A stretch of 5,423 nucleotides of DNA from WLMZ01 sp037139095 (lineage in GTDB: Bacteria; Actinomycetota; Acidimicrobiia; Acidimicrobiales; Ilumatobacteraceae): NCBI GenBank assembly GCA_037139095.1, contig JBAXHD010000087.1, positions 1-5,423 of the forward strand, in the 5' to 3' direction. Of this stretch, positions 1 through 5,423 are shown piece by piece (within the stretch, counting starts at the first letter, position 1; every line of letters starts with the position of its first letter). The notes beneath the pieces were generated by a model, which was given only the letters and a program-made list of their open reading frames with translations, was not told the origin of the DNA and did no database searches. A program made the position numbers and the translations under genes.

Positions 1-230
1 CCGGCGCGGTGCGGACACATGTTGTGAAAGGCGCGCAGGCCGCCGTCGTCGGCGCGTTGCACGAAGATCGGCCAGCTTGCGACTTGCTCAGTGAAGTAGT
101 CGCCCGACTTGGGTAGCTGGTGGTCGTTGCCAACCATCACCCACGACTTCGCGAAAACCTGATGCCTCTCGATCTCCCAAATGGCGGGATCGATGTAATA
201 CCGAGTCGGAAGGGTCTCAGTGAGGGTCAC
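1..230 (-). CDS. Rieske [2Fe-2S] aromatic-ring-hydroxylating-type oxygenase, alpha subunit, N-terminal fragment (runs off left edge)
   Basis: Only the first 76 codons are in the window; the rest lies beyond position 1. The minus-strand translation starts at GTG 230-228 and soon reaches LPTRYYIDPAIWEIERHQVF, the usual opening of Rieske oxygenase alpha subunits. It continues through KSWVMVGND and ends at FHNMCPHRAG. In the last motif Cys72 and His74 form the first half (C-X-H) of the Rieske cluster ligands; the second half (C-X2-H) and the mononuclear iron site lie outside. In this family the enzyme uses electrons from a reductase to activate O2 for ring dihydroxylation, monooxygenation or N/O-dealkylation. 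An in-frame TAG lies just upstream, so GTG 230 is the only start before the conserved region. It has no Shine-Dalgarno sequence. The gene lies 42 bases downstream of the FAD oxidoreductase on the same strand, which suggests one operon. Substrate is unknown; glycine betaine- or carnitine-type N-demethylases are one possibility, aromatic substrates another. Confidence 0.88.
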   Translation of the reverse strand, partial: MTLTETLPTRYYIDPAIWEIERHQVFAKSWVMVGNDHQLPKSGDYFTEQVASWPIFVQRADDGGLRAFHNMCPHRA

Positions 231-232
231 GA

Positions 233-272
233 CGCCACACTAGTTGTTTGGCGCCGGTATCTGAAACGGCGC
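233..272 (-). other. Two overlapping inverted repeats in the oxidoreductase-Rieske spacer
   Basis: Read as the minus-strand transcript, a stem GCGCCG/CGGCGC (272-267 with 256-251, 10-base loop) begins directly after the oxidoreductase TGA. A second repeat, CGCCA/TGGCG (253-249 with 237-233, 11-base loop), shares bases 251-253, so both cannot form together. No T-run follows either stem, so neither is a typical terminator. They could mark an mRNA processing or stability element between the two genes, or be chance pairing in GC-rich DNA. Confidence 0.3.
237..265 (-). promoter_or_regulatory. Candidate internal promoter for a leaderless Rieske oxygenase transcript
   Basis: Read on the minus strand, TTCAGA (265-260) is followed after 17 bases by TAGTGT (242-237), and the GTG start begins 6 bases later. 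The first hexamer matches four of six bases of the -35 consensus TTGACA, and the second fits the TANNNT form of a -10. This spacing would put the transcription start at or next to the start codon, giving a leaderless mRNA, which is common in actinobacteria. It would explain the missing ribosome binding site, but it is a pattern match only. Confidence 0.35.
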
Positions 273-1667
273 TCAGTGCCCGGTGAGCTTGTCGAGGATC
301 CAAGCTCGCGCCCGCTCGGGTCGTTGACGGCGCGCTTCGGAGTTGTCTGCAGATGCAGCGAGAATGAGCCCAGCGCGAATCGCGACCCAGCGCAAGGGCT
401 CGGGTTCCCATTTGCGAGACGAATGGCCGACCCACGCGAGGGTGGTGAGATCTGTTGAGCGGCCGCAGATGAGGTCGGCCAGCGTGCGTCCGGCAAGGTT
501 GGTGGTGGTGACACCATCGCCCACGTAGCCTCCGGCCCAAGCGAGTCCGGTTGTCTTGTCGAGCCCAACGCTGCAGTGCCAGTCGCGGGTTGCGCCAAGC
601 GGCCCGCCCCATCTATGGGTGATGGTCGCGTCGGCTACTTGCGGATAGATCTTCACGAGCGTGGCGTGGATCATCTCGTGCACCCCGCGCGGGCGCTCGA
701 AGTCGGAACTGATGGTGCTTCCGAAGTGATAGGGGGCTGCCCGCCCGCCGAACGCAAGGCGGCCATCGGCGGTGCGTTGGCCATAGATGACCGAGTGCCG
801 GCCGTCGGTGAATGTCTCGCGATCTCGCAAGCCGATGCTGTTCCACGTGTCGTCGGACAGCGGCTCGGTACACAACATCAGCGAATAGATGGGCACAACG
901 TTGCGTCGCATTCCCTTGAGCGACGAGGTGAAGCCCTCAGTGGCGCGAACAACAATGTCTGCTGTGACAGTGCCGTGCTCGGTACGAACGCAGTGCGGTT
1001 CGATGCTGTCGACGGTGGTGCCTTCGTAGATGTTGACTCCGCGGGCCACCAGCGATGCAGCGAGGCCGCGCGCAAGGCGCGCCGGATGAATGGCGGCGCA
1101 ATGGGGCGTGAAGCTGGCCCCAAGCAGGTCAGTGGCAGTGGTGCGCTCGGCGATCTCGGTCCGATCGAGCCAGATGTCGTCGGTGAGTCCGTAGCTGGCC
1201 TTGTGACGAAGGTCTGCGTGCACACGAGGCGCCTGCGCTGGATTGCGAACCATCGTGAGCGTGCCGCCCTTGGTGAAATTGCAATCGATACCAAGGTCTT
1301 GTGTCGCTCGGCCGATCTCGTCGATAGACGAATACATGGCTCGCTGCAGACGCACCGCTTCGTCGCGACTGTGCGACTTCGCGATCGAGTCGAGTCCCAT
1401 CGGCAGCAGCGCTGAAGCCCAACCACCGTTGCGGCCACTCGCGCCGAAGCCGGCAATGTCTCGCTCGATGATCGCGATGCGAAGTGTCGGGTCGGCCTCG
1501 CGGAGATAGTGCGCGGTCCACATGCCTGTGTAGCCAGCGCCGACGATGGCGACATCGACATTGATATCGCCGGGAAGGCTGGCCCGTTGTTCGAGGTGAT
1601 CTTCGGTGGGCAATGTGTCATGCCAGAGCGAAAGCGAGCGGTACTTGTTTGAGTCCGGCGACGGCAT
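273..1667 (-). CDS. FAD-dependent amine/amino-acid oxidoreductase, DAO family (gamma-glutamylputrescine oxidase-like)
   Basis: The family oxidises amines or amino acids through a flavin, as in PuuB, DadA and sarcosine oxidases. Counting residues from the upstream GTG at 1739 (488 residues), the ADP-binding GAGYTG is at 67-72, with Glu92 closing the second strand for the ribose. The ASGRNGG motif at 100-106 is characteristic of PuuB-like members, and the C-terminal flavin segment WAGGYVGDGVTTTNLAGRTL is at 401-420. No membrane segment or signal peptide is evident. I prefer the ATG at 1667 (residue 25, leaving 464 residues) because it sits just before the family-like SLSLWHDTLP opening and has TAATGT 7 bases upstream. 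The extra 24 residues from GTG 1739 look unstructured, and neither start has a good Shine-Dalgarno sequence. The Rieske oxygenase gene follows after 42 bases, pointing to a shared oxidative pathway. Cofactor and fold class are well supported; the exact substrate is not. Confidence 0.9.
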   Translation of the reverse strand: MPSPDSNKYRSLSLWHDTLPTEDHLEQRASLPGDINVDVAIVGAGYTGMWTAHYLREADPTLRIAIIERDIAGFGASGRNGGWASALLPMGLDSIAKSHSRDEAVRLQRAMYSSIDEIGRATQDLGIDCNFTKGGTLTMVRNPAQAPRVHADLRHKASYGLTDDIWLDRTEIAERTTATDLLGASFTPHCAAIHPARLARGLAASLVARGVNIYEGTTVDSIEPHCVRTEHGTVTADIVVRATEGFTSSLKGMRRNVVPIYSLMLCTEPLSDDTWNSIGLRDRETFTDGRHSVIYGQRTADGRLAFGGRAAPYHFGSTISSDFERPRGVHEMIHATLVKIYPQVADATITHRWGGPLGATRDWHCSVGLDKTTGLAWAGGYVGDGVTTTNLAGRTLADLICGRSTDLTTLAWVGHSSRKWEPEPLRWVAIRAGLILAASADNSEARRQRPERARAWILDKLTGH

Positions 1668-1674
1668 GGGTGTC

Positions 1675-1680
1675 ACATTA
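1675..1680 (-). promoter_or_regulatory. Candidate -10 hexamer for a leaderless oxidoreductase transcript
   Basis: On the minus strand TAATGT (1680-1675) ends 7 bases before the ATG at 1667-1665. It fits TANNNT and would put the transcription start at the A of the ATG. The expected -35 position holds TCTCCA, a poor match. It supports the shorter start for the oxidoreductase. If translation begins at 1739 instead, this hexamer is simply coding sequence. Confidence 0.3.
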
Positions 1681-1774
1681 GGCCTGTCATCGGTGGCTGG
1701 AGAGCGACGTACGATGTCGACCTTGTTGGTCGTAGGCACAACGACTTATTGACGCGAAAAAGAAGTGCCACGTC

Positions 1775-1792
1775 TTAGGCCAAAAGGCCCAA
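1775..1792. repeat. Short inverted repeat in the divergent spacer (GGCC-AAAA-GGCC)
   Basis: GGCC (78-81 of the 1700s) and GGCC (86-89) flank AAAA, with a further T/A pair outside after one mismatch. The stem is only 4 to 5 base pairs. It lies in the leader region of the oxidoreductase gene. It could be a small operator half-site pair, or chance. Confidence 0.2.
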
Positions 1793-1838
1793 TTTGATGA
1801 TGGTCGTAGTTCTTGTGGGTAGTCGTGTGGTGTACGGA

Positions 1839-1889
1839 GTCTCAAGAGAATCACACGTTTGTAGTACTTGAACACTCGATTGTCTCAAG
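1839..1889. promoter_or_regulatory. Candidate operator region: repeated GTCTCAAG and an overlapping palindrome
   Basis: GTCTCAAG occurs at 1839-1846 and again at 1882-1889, 43 bases apart, close to four helical turns. The second copy is also the right arm of an imperfect palindrome at 1867-1889: CTTGA plus ACA pairs with TGT and TCAAG around a 6-base centre, with one bulged C at 1884. It lies between divergent genes and just upstream of the candidate protease promoter, where a repressor or activator could bind. No regulator gene is present in the window. An 8-base repeat in a 200-base stretch is not strongly improbable by chance. Confidence 0.3.
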
Positions 1890-1903
1890 CCTTTGGCGAA
1901 TGC

Positions 1904-1933
1904 TTGCCAGCACTAGGTAGCGAGGCGTAGGAC
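1904..1933 (+). promoter_or_regulatory. Candidate promoter for the S8 protease, leaderless type
   Basis: TTGCCA (1904-1909) matches five of six bases of TTGACA. It is followed after 18 bases by TAGGAC (1928-1933), a weak -10, and the GTG start begins 6 bases further on. No purine-rich ribosome binding site lies at the usual distance, so a transcript starting at or next to the GTG fits. The -10 match is poor (three of six to TATAAT), so confidence is modest. Confidence 0.4.
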
Positions 1934-1939
1934 TCCTGT

Positions 1940-4591
1940 GTGACCACAACGTGGAAGTCCCCAAAGTCTCATTCGCAATTGCTCCCGATCTTGGTGTTAG
2001 CAACGCTTGGACTTGGCTCACTCGGAACCGTCGGAGCCGCACACGCGGTGTCCAAGCCATCGCGCAAATCGACTCCAACTGACAGCCGCGATCCGCAGGC
2101 AACTGATCGCATCATCGTTCGCATGGCTGATGGCAGCACTCCCGATATTGCGGCGCTGAGTCGCCAAGCTGGCGAGTCGGTCACCCTCAGCCGCCGTGGC
2201 CGCGACGGTTCATGGGTCTCGAATCTCACCGGTCGTCGCTCGCCAGCAGATGTCGAGGCGATCACTGGCCGCATTGCTGCTTTGCCAGGCGTTGCCTTCG
2301 CCGAGCCAGACCGCAAGGTCTTCGCAACTGCGGTGCCAACCGACCCCTCGTTTAGCAAGCAGTGGGACCTGTTCGCCCCAACCGCCACCACGAAGGGTCT
2401 CGACATCACGGGAGCCCGTGCGGTAACAAGCGGAACGTCTGATGTTGTCGTCGCCGTTGTGGACACGGGTATCACCCCTCACATCGAACTCGCCGGACAG
2501 GTGCTTCCTGGCTACGACATGGTGAGCGACGTGTTGGTAGCCAACGACGGCGACCTTCGCGACTCGAATGCCGCTGATCCGGGTGACTGGGTCACAACAT
2601 CGGAGAATTCTCTCGGCTATTTCGCTGGCTGCGGAGCGAGCAATAGTTCGTGGCACGGCACGCACGTGTCGGGCACCATCGCCGCCAAGTCGGATAACGG
2701 CATCGGCATTGCGGGTATCGCCCCAGGCATCAAGATTCTGCCGGTGCGGGTACTCGGCAAGTGCGGCGGTTACGAGAGCGACGTTGCTGACGGCATCCGT
2801 TGGGCTGCTGGCCTCGCAGTTCCGGGCGCACCAACCAACCCCAACCCTGCGGCCATCATCAGCCTCAGCTTGGGTGGCGGCGGGGCATGCCCAGCCGCTT
2901 ATCAGACTGCAATCACCGATGCGATTGCAGTGGGTTCGATTGTTGTGGTTGCCGCCGGCAACTCGAACGCCGATGCGGCCACGTCGGCCCCAGCCAACTG
3001 CGCCGGTGTGATTGCGGTAGCCGCTACTGGACCTAGTGGTAATCGTTCGTGGTATAGCAACTTCGGAACCACTGTGAATATCGCCGCTCAAGGCGGCGAC
3101 GACAAGGTGACCAGCACCGGCGGAGTCGCTGCAATCAACGACACATCGGGCGAGATCTACTCGACCCTCAACGCTGGCCTCACGTCGCCAACCACCGACA
3201 CCTACGCCTTCTACGAAGGCACGAGCATGGCCACCCCACACGTGTCAGCAGTGGCCGCTCTGGTGAAGTCGTTGCAGCCATCGCTGACCCCCGCAGGCGT
3301 CCTTGCGCTGCTCCAGCGCACTGTTACTCCCTTTGCAGCAACGAGCACGTGCACGACTGCACTGTGCGGACCTGGAATTCTGAATGCTGCGAGCGCAGTT
3401 GCGGCTGCCGCTGCAAACGGTCCTCGCACGCTTGGAGCCTTCTCGAAGATCGCCCCAGGCGCAGGTGCTACCGGCACCGGCACAGCACTCACACTGCAAT
3501 GGGCGCCCAGCACGGGTGCCGCAAGCTACGAGTACTGCCTCGTTGCTGGCCTCACCACGCCGTGCACTACGTGGACCTCAACTGGCCTAGCGACAAGTAT
3601 TGCTGTCACTGGTTTGGCCGCAGGCACCATCTACTCGTGGCAGGTTCGTGCCGTCGCCGGAACCGTGAGGGCCGAAGCAAACGTGTCACTTCGCTACTCG
3701 TTCACTACGGCCATCCCTGTTGGCGCATTCGGCAAGTTGACGCCATCGAATGGCGCCACCGGTCTCGCCACGGCGCTGGTGCTTTCATGGCAGGCAAGCA
3801 CTGGGGCCACGGCCTACCAGTACTGCATCGACACGATCGTGAACAACACGTGTGACACCACATGGATCAGCACCGGTCTCGCCACCTCGGTCGTGCCGAG
3901 CGCGCTCTTGGGCGGCACCACCTACGAGTGGCAGGTGAAGACCACCACCAACACGGCCGATGCCGGAGCGGCGTGGAGCTTCACCACAGTTGCTCCCTCG
4001 AAGCCGCTGGCGTTTGGCAAGACCGCACCGGCGAACGCGGCCACTGGCTTGGCCACCACGCCAGGTCTTGCCTGGCAGACGAGTTCGGGTGCTTCGTCAT
4101 ACGACTATTGCATCGACACGGTGATCAACAACCTCTGTGATGCAACATGGATCAGCACCGGTACCCTGACCACGATTAAGCCGGGAACCTTGCTGGCGAA
4201 CACCAAGTATGAGTGGCAGGTGCGTTCGGTGAGCTCGGTCGGCACCACGGTCGCCGACGCTTCTGTTGCTTGGACGTTCACGACCTCGGGCGGAGCAGCG
4301 GTTCCTGCAGCATTTGCTCTGACAGCGCCATCGAACAATGCCACCGGGCTCAGCACGTCACCAGGGTTGTCGTGGCAGGCCAGCAGTGGTGCTACTTCGT
4401 ATCAGTACTGCGCGGACACCGTGAACGACAACATCTGCGGAGGCACATGGGTGTCAACCGGAACAACGCGTACAGCAAAACTGTCGGGCTTGCTCAGCAA
4501 GACCAAGTACTACTGGATGGTGCGGGCTGTAAACACCGGGGGAACCACGTCGGCTAATGCCGGCACGTGGTGGGCGTTCACAACCCTCTGA
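1940..4591 (+). CDS. Secreted subtilisin-like serine protease (peptidase family S8) with four C-terminal Fn3-like repeats
   Basis: This is an extracellular endoprotease preproprotein of 883 residues. Residues 1-36 form a signal peptide (Lys6, Lys9, hydrophobic 14-33, probable cleavage after AHA at 36). Residues about 57-130 form an I9-like inhibitory propeptide (RIIVRMADG through GVAFAEPDRKV). The catalytic domain spans about 135-490: Asp175 in AVVDTG, His239 in HGTHVSG, oxyanion Asn341 in AAGNSN and Ser429 in GTSMATPH, all intact. Segments such as ILPVRVLGKCGGY and the Asp-rich insert at 203-217 resemble the extracellular proteases of Xanthomonas-type and actinobacterial S8 members. Six cysteines in and just after this domain (231, 275, 317, 354, 471, 476) could form disulfides. 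Four Fn3-like modules follow to the end, with no sortase signal or membrane anchor, so release from the cell is likely. An in-frame TAG at 1928-1930 makes GTG 1940 the only start that keeps the signal peptide. It is a single-gene unit closed by a strong terminator. Confidence 0.95.
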   Translation: MTTTWKSPKSHSQLLPILVLATLGLGSLGTVGAAHAVSKPSRKSTPTDSRDPQATDRIIVRMADGSTPDIAALSRQAGESVTLSRRGRDGSWVSNLTGRRSPADVEAITGRIAALPGVAFAEPDRKVFATAVPTDPSFSKQWDLFAPTATTKGLDITGARAVTSGTSDVVVAVVDTGITPHIELAGQVLPGYDMVSDVLVANDGDLRDSNAADPGDWVTTSENSLGYFAGCGASNSSWHGTHVSGTIAAKSDNGIGIAGIAPGIKILPVRVLGKCGGYESDVADGIRWAAGLAVPGAPTNPNPAAIISLSLGGGGACPAAYQTAITDAIAVGSIVVVAAGNSNADAATSAPANCAGVIAVAATGPSGNRSWYSNFGTTVNIAAQGGDDKVTSTGGVAAINDTSGEIYSTLNAGLTSPTTDTYAFYEGTSMATPHVSAVAALVKSLQPSLTPAGVLALLQRTVTPFAATSTCTTALCGPGILNAASAVAAAAANGPRTLGAFSKIAPGAGATGTGTALTLQWAPSTGAASYEYCLVAGLTTPCTTWTSTGLATSIAVTGLAAGTIYSWQVRAVAGTVRAEANVSLRYSFTTAIPVGAFGKLTPSNGATGLATALVLSWQASTGATAYQYCIDTIVNNTCDTTWISTGLATSVVPSALLGGTTYEWQVKTTTNTADAGAAWSFTTVAPSKPLAFGKTAPANAATGLATTPGLAWQTSSGASSYDYCIDTVINNLCDATWISTGTLTTIKPGTLLANTKYEWQVRSVSSVGTTVADASVAWTFTTSGGAAVPAAFALTAPSNNATGLSTSPGLSWQASSGATSYQYCADTVNDNICGGTWVSTGTTRTAKLSGLLSKTKYYWMVRAVNTGGTTSANAGTWWAFTTL
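3431..4585 (+). repeat. Four tandem fibronectin-III-like modules within the protease gene
   Basis: The modules lie at about 3431-3709, 3722-3988, 4007-4285 and 4307-4585 (residues 498-590, 595-683, 690-782, 790-882). Each runs from a (T/S/A)P-x-(N/G)-(G/A/N)-ATG start, through LxWQ-x-S-x-GA and YxYC, then TW-x-STG and Y-x-WQVR, to a WxFTT end. Every module has two cysteines exactly nine residues apart: 533/542, 629/638, 724/733 and 824/833. Modules 2 and 3 share an identical 18-base stretch at 3860-3877 and 4145-4162, consistent with duplication within the gene. Module 1 is the most diverged. Such modules usually serve as spacers or bind polysaccharide or protein; the role here is inferred. 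Confidence 0.85.
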
Positions 4592-4610
4592 CCACGCAGT
4601 ACGTACACCG

Positions 4611-4688
4611 CTAGCCGGCCGACGCGATTCGGCACCGAGAAACTCGAGGACGCTCCTCGTTTTTTGGTGCCAATCGCCGGTCGGCTAG
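4611..4688 (+). terminator. Strong intrinsic terminator inside a long nested hairpin
   Basis: The core is CGAGGA (4645-4650), loop CGC, TCCTCG (4654-4659), then six Ts (4660-4665), 53 bases after the protease stop codon. A much longer stem encloses it: 4611-4636 pairs with 4666-4688, leaving only AC (4622-4623) and C (4630) bulged. Bases 4637-4642 (GAGAAA) can pair with the T-run, counting G-U wobbles, with CT (4643-4644) bulged. Every base of the 3' arm 4654-4688 can thus be paired. It separates the protease from the acyltransferase. The minus-strand copy has no T-run after its stem, so it looks one-directional. Confidence 0.85.
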
Positions 4689-4734
4689 TTTCTTGTGCGC
4701 AGCGGTTGATCACAATTCGATGCAAGAGGGCACT

Positions 4735-4740
4735 AGAGGA
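4735..4740 (+). promoter_or_regulatory. Ribosome binding site for the acyltransferase gene
   Basis: AGAGGA ends 6 bases before the ATG at 4747, good Shine-Dalgarno spacing. It decides the start: an in-frame ATG at 4720 would add nine residues (MQEGTRGSL) but has no such site. It is the only clear Shine-Dalgarno sequence in the window. Confidence 0.7.
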
Positions 4741-4746
4741 TCGTTG

Positions 4747-5423
4747 ATGCTCCGGCACAAACCAGCGCACAACCACATCGCCGAACTCGACGGACTTCGC
4801 GCGTTGGCCGTGCTTCCTGTGATCGCTTTCCATTTCGGTGCCAACGTAAACGGCCCGGCTGGAGTCACGGTGTTCTTTGCTCTCTCGGGCTTCATCGTCA
4901 CCACCGTGCTGTTGCGTGAGCACGAACAGAGCGGATCCATCCGTCTTGGTGAGTTCTATACGCGCCGCTTTCGTAGGTTGTTGCCCGCTTCCACATTGGT
5001 GGTGATCGCCACAGTGATTACCGGGTGGATACTCAGCAAGCCACCCATCGTTCGCGAGAGCCTGGCCTCGCTCACCTATTGGGCCGACATCGAACGATTC
5101 ACCAGCAGTTACTCGTACGGCCAGTCGGGGTACGCGCCGCTTGAGCACTTCTGGTCGCTGGCCATCGAAGAACAGTTCTATGTGGTGCTTCCGGTGGCGT
5201 GCTTGTTGCTGTTGCGTTTTGGCCGCACCAAATTCGCGCTTGTCATTGGCGCTGCTATGGCAGCCTCAGTGTGGTTCGCTCTCGCCGGTAGGGCTGATCC
5301 GTTGATGTACTTCCACCCGCTGGCGCGCGTCTGCGAGTTGCTCGTTGGTGTGCTGCTTGCGTTCAGCGCAGTGCGACTGCATCGCTACATCGGCATGGCC
5401 GCATTGGCGATGCTTGTGGTCAT
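4747..5423 (+). CDS. Acyltransferase-3 family integral membrane O-acyltransferase (OafA-like), N-terminal fragment (runs off right edge)
   Basis: The first 225 codons are present. The protein opens with HIAELDGLRALAVLPVIAFHF, the acyltransferase-3 signature, including the R-X10-H pair Arg18 and His29 that this family needs for catalysis. Further family motifs are FFALSGFIVT (43-52), the arginine-rich YTRRFRRLLPA (71-81) and FWSLAIEEQFY (135-145). Hydrophobic stretches at about 19-33, 38-56, 82-97, 145-157, 161-180, 191-206 and 215-225 are likely membrane helices. Family members transfer acetyl or other acyl groups from the cytoplasmic side to surface polysaccharides, peptidoglycan, lipids or antibiotics. 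Full-length members usually have about 350 to 650 residues, and longer ones carry a C-terminal SGNH hydrolase domain; which type this is cannot be seen. Start ATG 4747 is chosen for its Shine-Dalgarno sequence. The terminator upstream suggests its own promoter, which I could not place. Confidence 0.92.
   Translation, partial: MLRHKPAHNHIAELDGLRALAVLPVIAFHFGANVNGPAGVTVFFALSGFIVTTVLLREHEQSGSIRLGEFYTRRFRRLLPASTLVVIATVITGWILSKPPIVRESLASLTYWADIERFTSSYSYGQSGYAPLEHFWSLAIEEQFYVVLPVACLLLLRFGRTKFALVIGAAMAASVWFALAGRADPLMYFHPLARVCELLVGVLLAFSAVRLHRYIGMAALAMLVV

Larger units (their letters stand above)
4592..4746 (+). other. Spacer between protease and acyltransferase genes
   Basis: This 155-base gap holds the nested hairpin terminator and the acyltransferase ribosome binding site. 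Between them (4689-4734) I found no convincing -35/-10 pair; TTGATC at 4705-4710 is the only -35-like hexamer and lacks a good partner. No gene is visible. Confidence 0.6.

Noticed and set aside
120..458. Plus-strand open frame of 112 residues across the Rieske-oxidoreductase junction
   Set aside because: It is antisense to both genes and their spacer, and its product resembles no family I recognise.
576..1415. Plus-strand open frame of 279 residues antisense to the oxidoreductase gene
   Set aside because: It lies wholly opposite a well-supported flavoenzyme gene. It shows no recognisable motif and reads as an antisense shadow typical of GC-rich coding DNA.
1840..1849. TCTC-AA-GAGA hairpin
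   Set aside because: The loop would be two bases with a four-pair stem, too short to form a meaningful structure.
2210..3241. Minus-strand open frame of 343 residues opposite the protease catalytic domain
   Set aside because: The plus-strand protease has intact catalytic motifs across the same bases. The antisense product is low-complexity Arg/Gly/Ala/Val-rich with no family motif.
3431..4585. CRISPR-like or non-coding tandem repeats
   Set aside because: The repeats have a period of about 285-300 bases, stay in frame and encode Fn3-like modules. There are no short identical repeats with unique spacers.
4611..4688. Integron attC-like recombination site
   Set aside because: The long bulged hairpin resembles a folded attC, but the required outer core sequences (RYYYAAC and GTTRRRY) are absent. 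A T-run beside a GC-rich stem fits a terminator better.
4611..4688. Insertion of a small palindromic transposable element (MITE)
   Set aside because: No target-site duplication is evident at the flanks, and copy number cannot be judged from one window. It is mentioned only as an alternative in the findings.
4510..5148. Minus-strand open frame of 212 residues spanning the terminator and acyltransferase start
   Set aside because: It runs through a terminator hairpin and antisense to a clear acyltransferase-3 N terminus, with no motif of its own.

Overview
The window looks like ordinary chromosomal DNA from a GC-rich actinobacterium. The evidence is GTG and ATG starts, TGA stops, weak or absent Shine-Dalgarno sequences with -10-like hexamers directly in front of several start codons, and the types of protein encoded. 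An Acidimicrobiia-type lineage would fit the composition, but that placement is an inference. I see no mobile element, CRISPR array, tRNA or rRNA.

Layout. Minus strand, read from about 1740 down to 1: a DAO-family FAD-dependent amine oxidoreductase (273-1667, possibly starting at 1739), then after 42 bases the first 76 codons of a Rieske-type non-heme iron oxygenase that runs off the left edge (1-230). The two are probably co-expressed and may act in oxidative breakdown or N-dealkylation of an amine or quaternary ammonium compound; the substrate cannot be read from the sequence. A 200-base divergent spacer (1740-1939) follows, with a small palindrome, an 8-base direct repeat and a plausible promoter for the rightward gene. 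Plus strand: a secreted subtilisin-like (S8) protease of 883 residues (1940-4591), with signal peptide, I9-like propeptide, intact Asp/His/Asn/Ser active site and four C-terminal fibronectin-III-like repeats, each carrying a C-X8-C pair. Its gene ends at a strong 78-base nested hairpin terminator (4611-4688). A well-formed ribosome binding site then precedes an integral-membrane acyltransferase-3 (OafA-like) gene that runs off the right edge (4747-5423).

Working together: the left pair looks metabolic. The right half is about the cell exterior (a secreted protease, and an enzyme that acylates surface sugars or related molecules), but the terminator argues that protease and acyltransferase are separate transcription units.

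No clearly new system is visible. The items most worth a second look are the fully paired terminator hairpin, the apparent leaderless architecture of three of the four genes, and the cysteine-paired repeat array on the protease.
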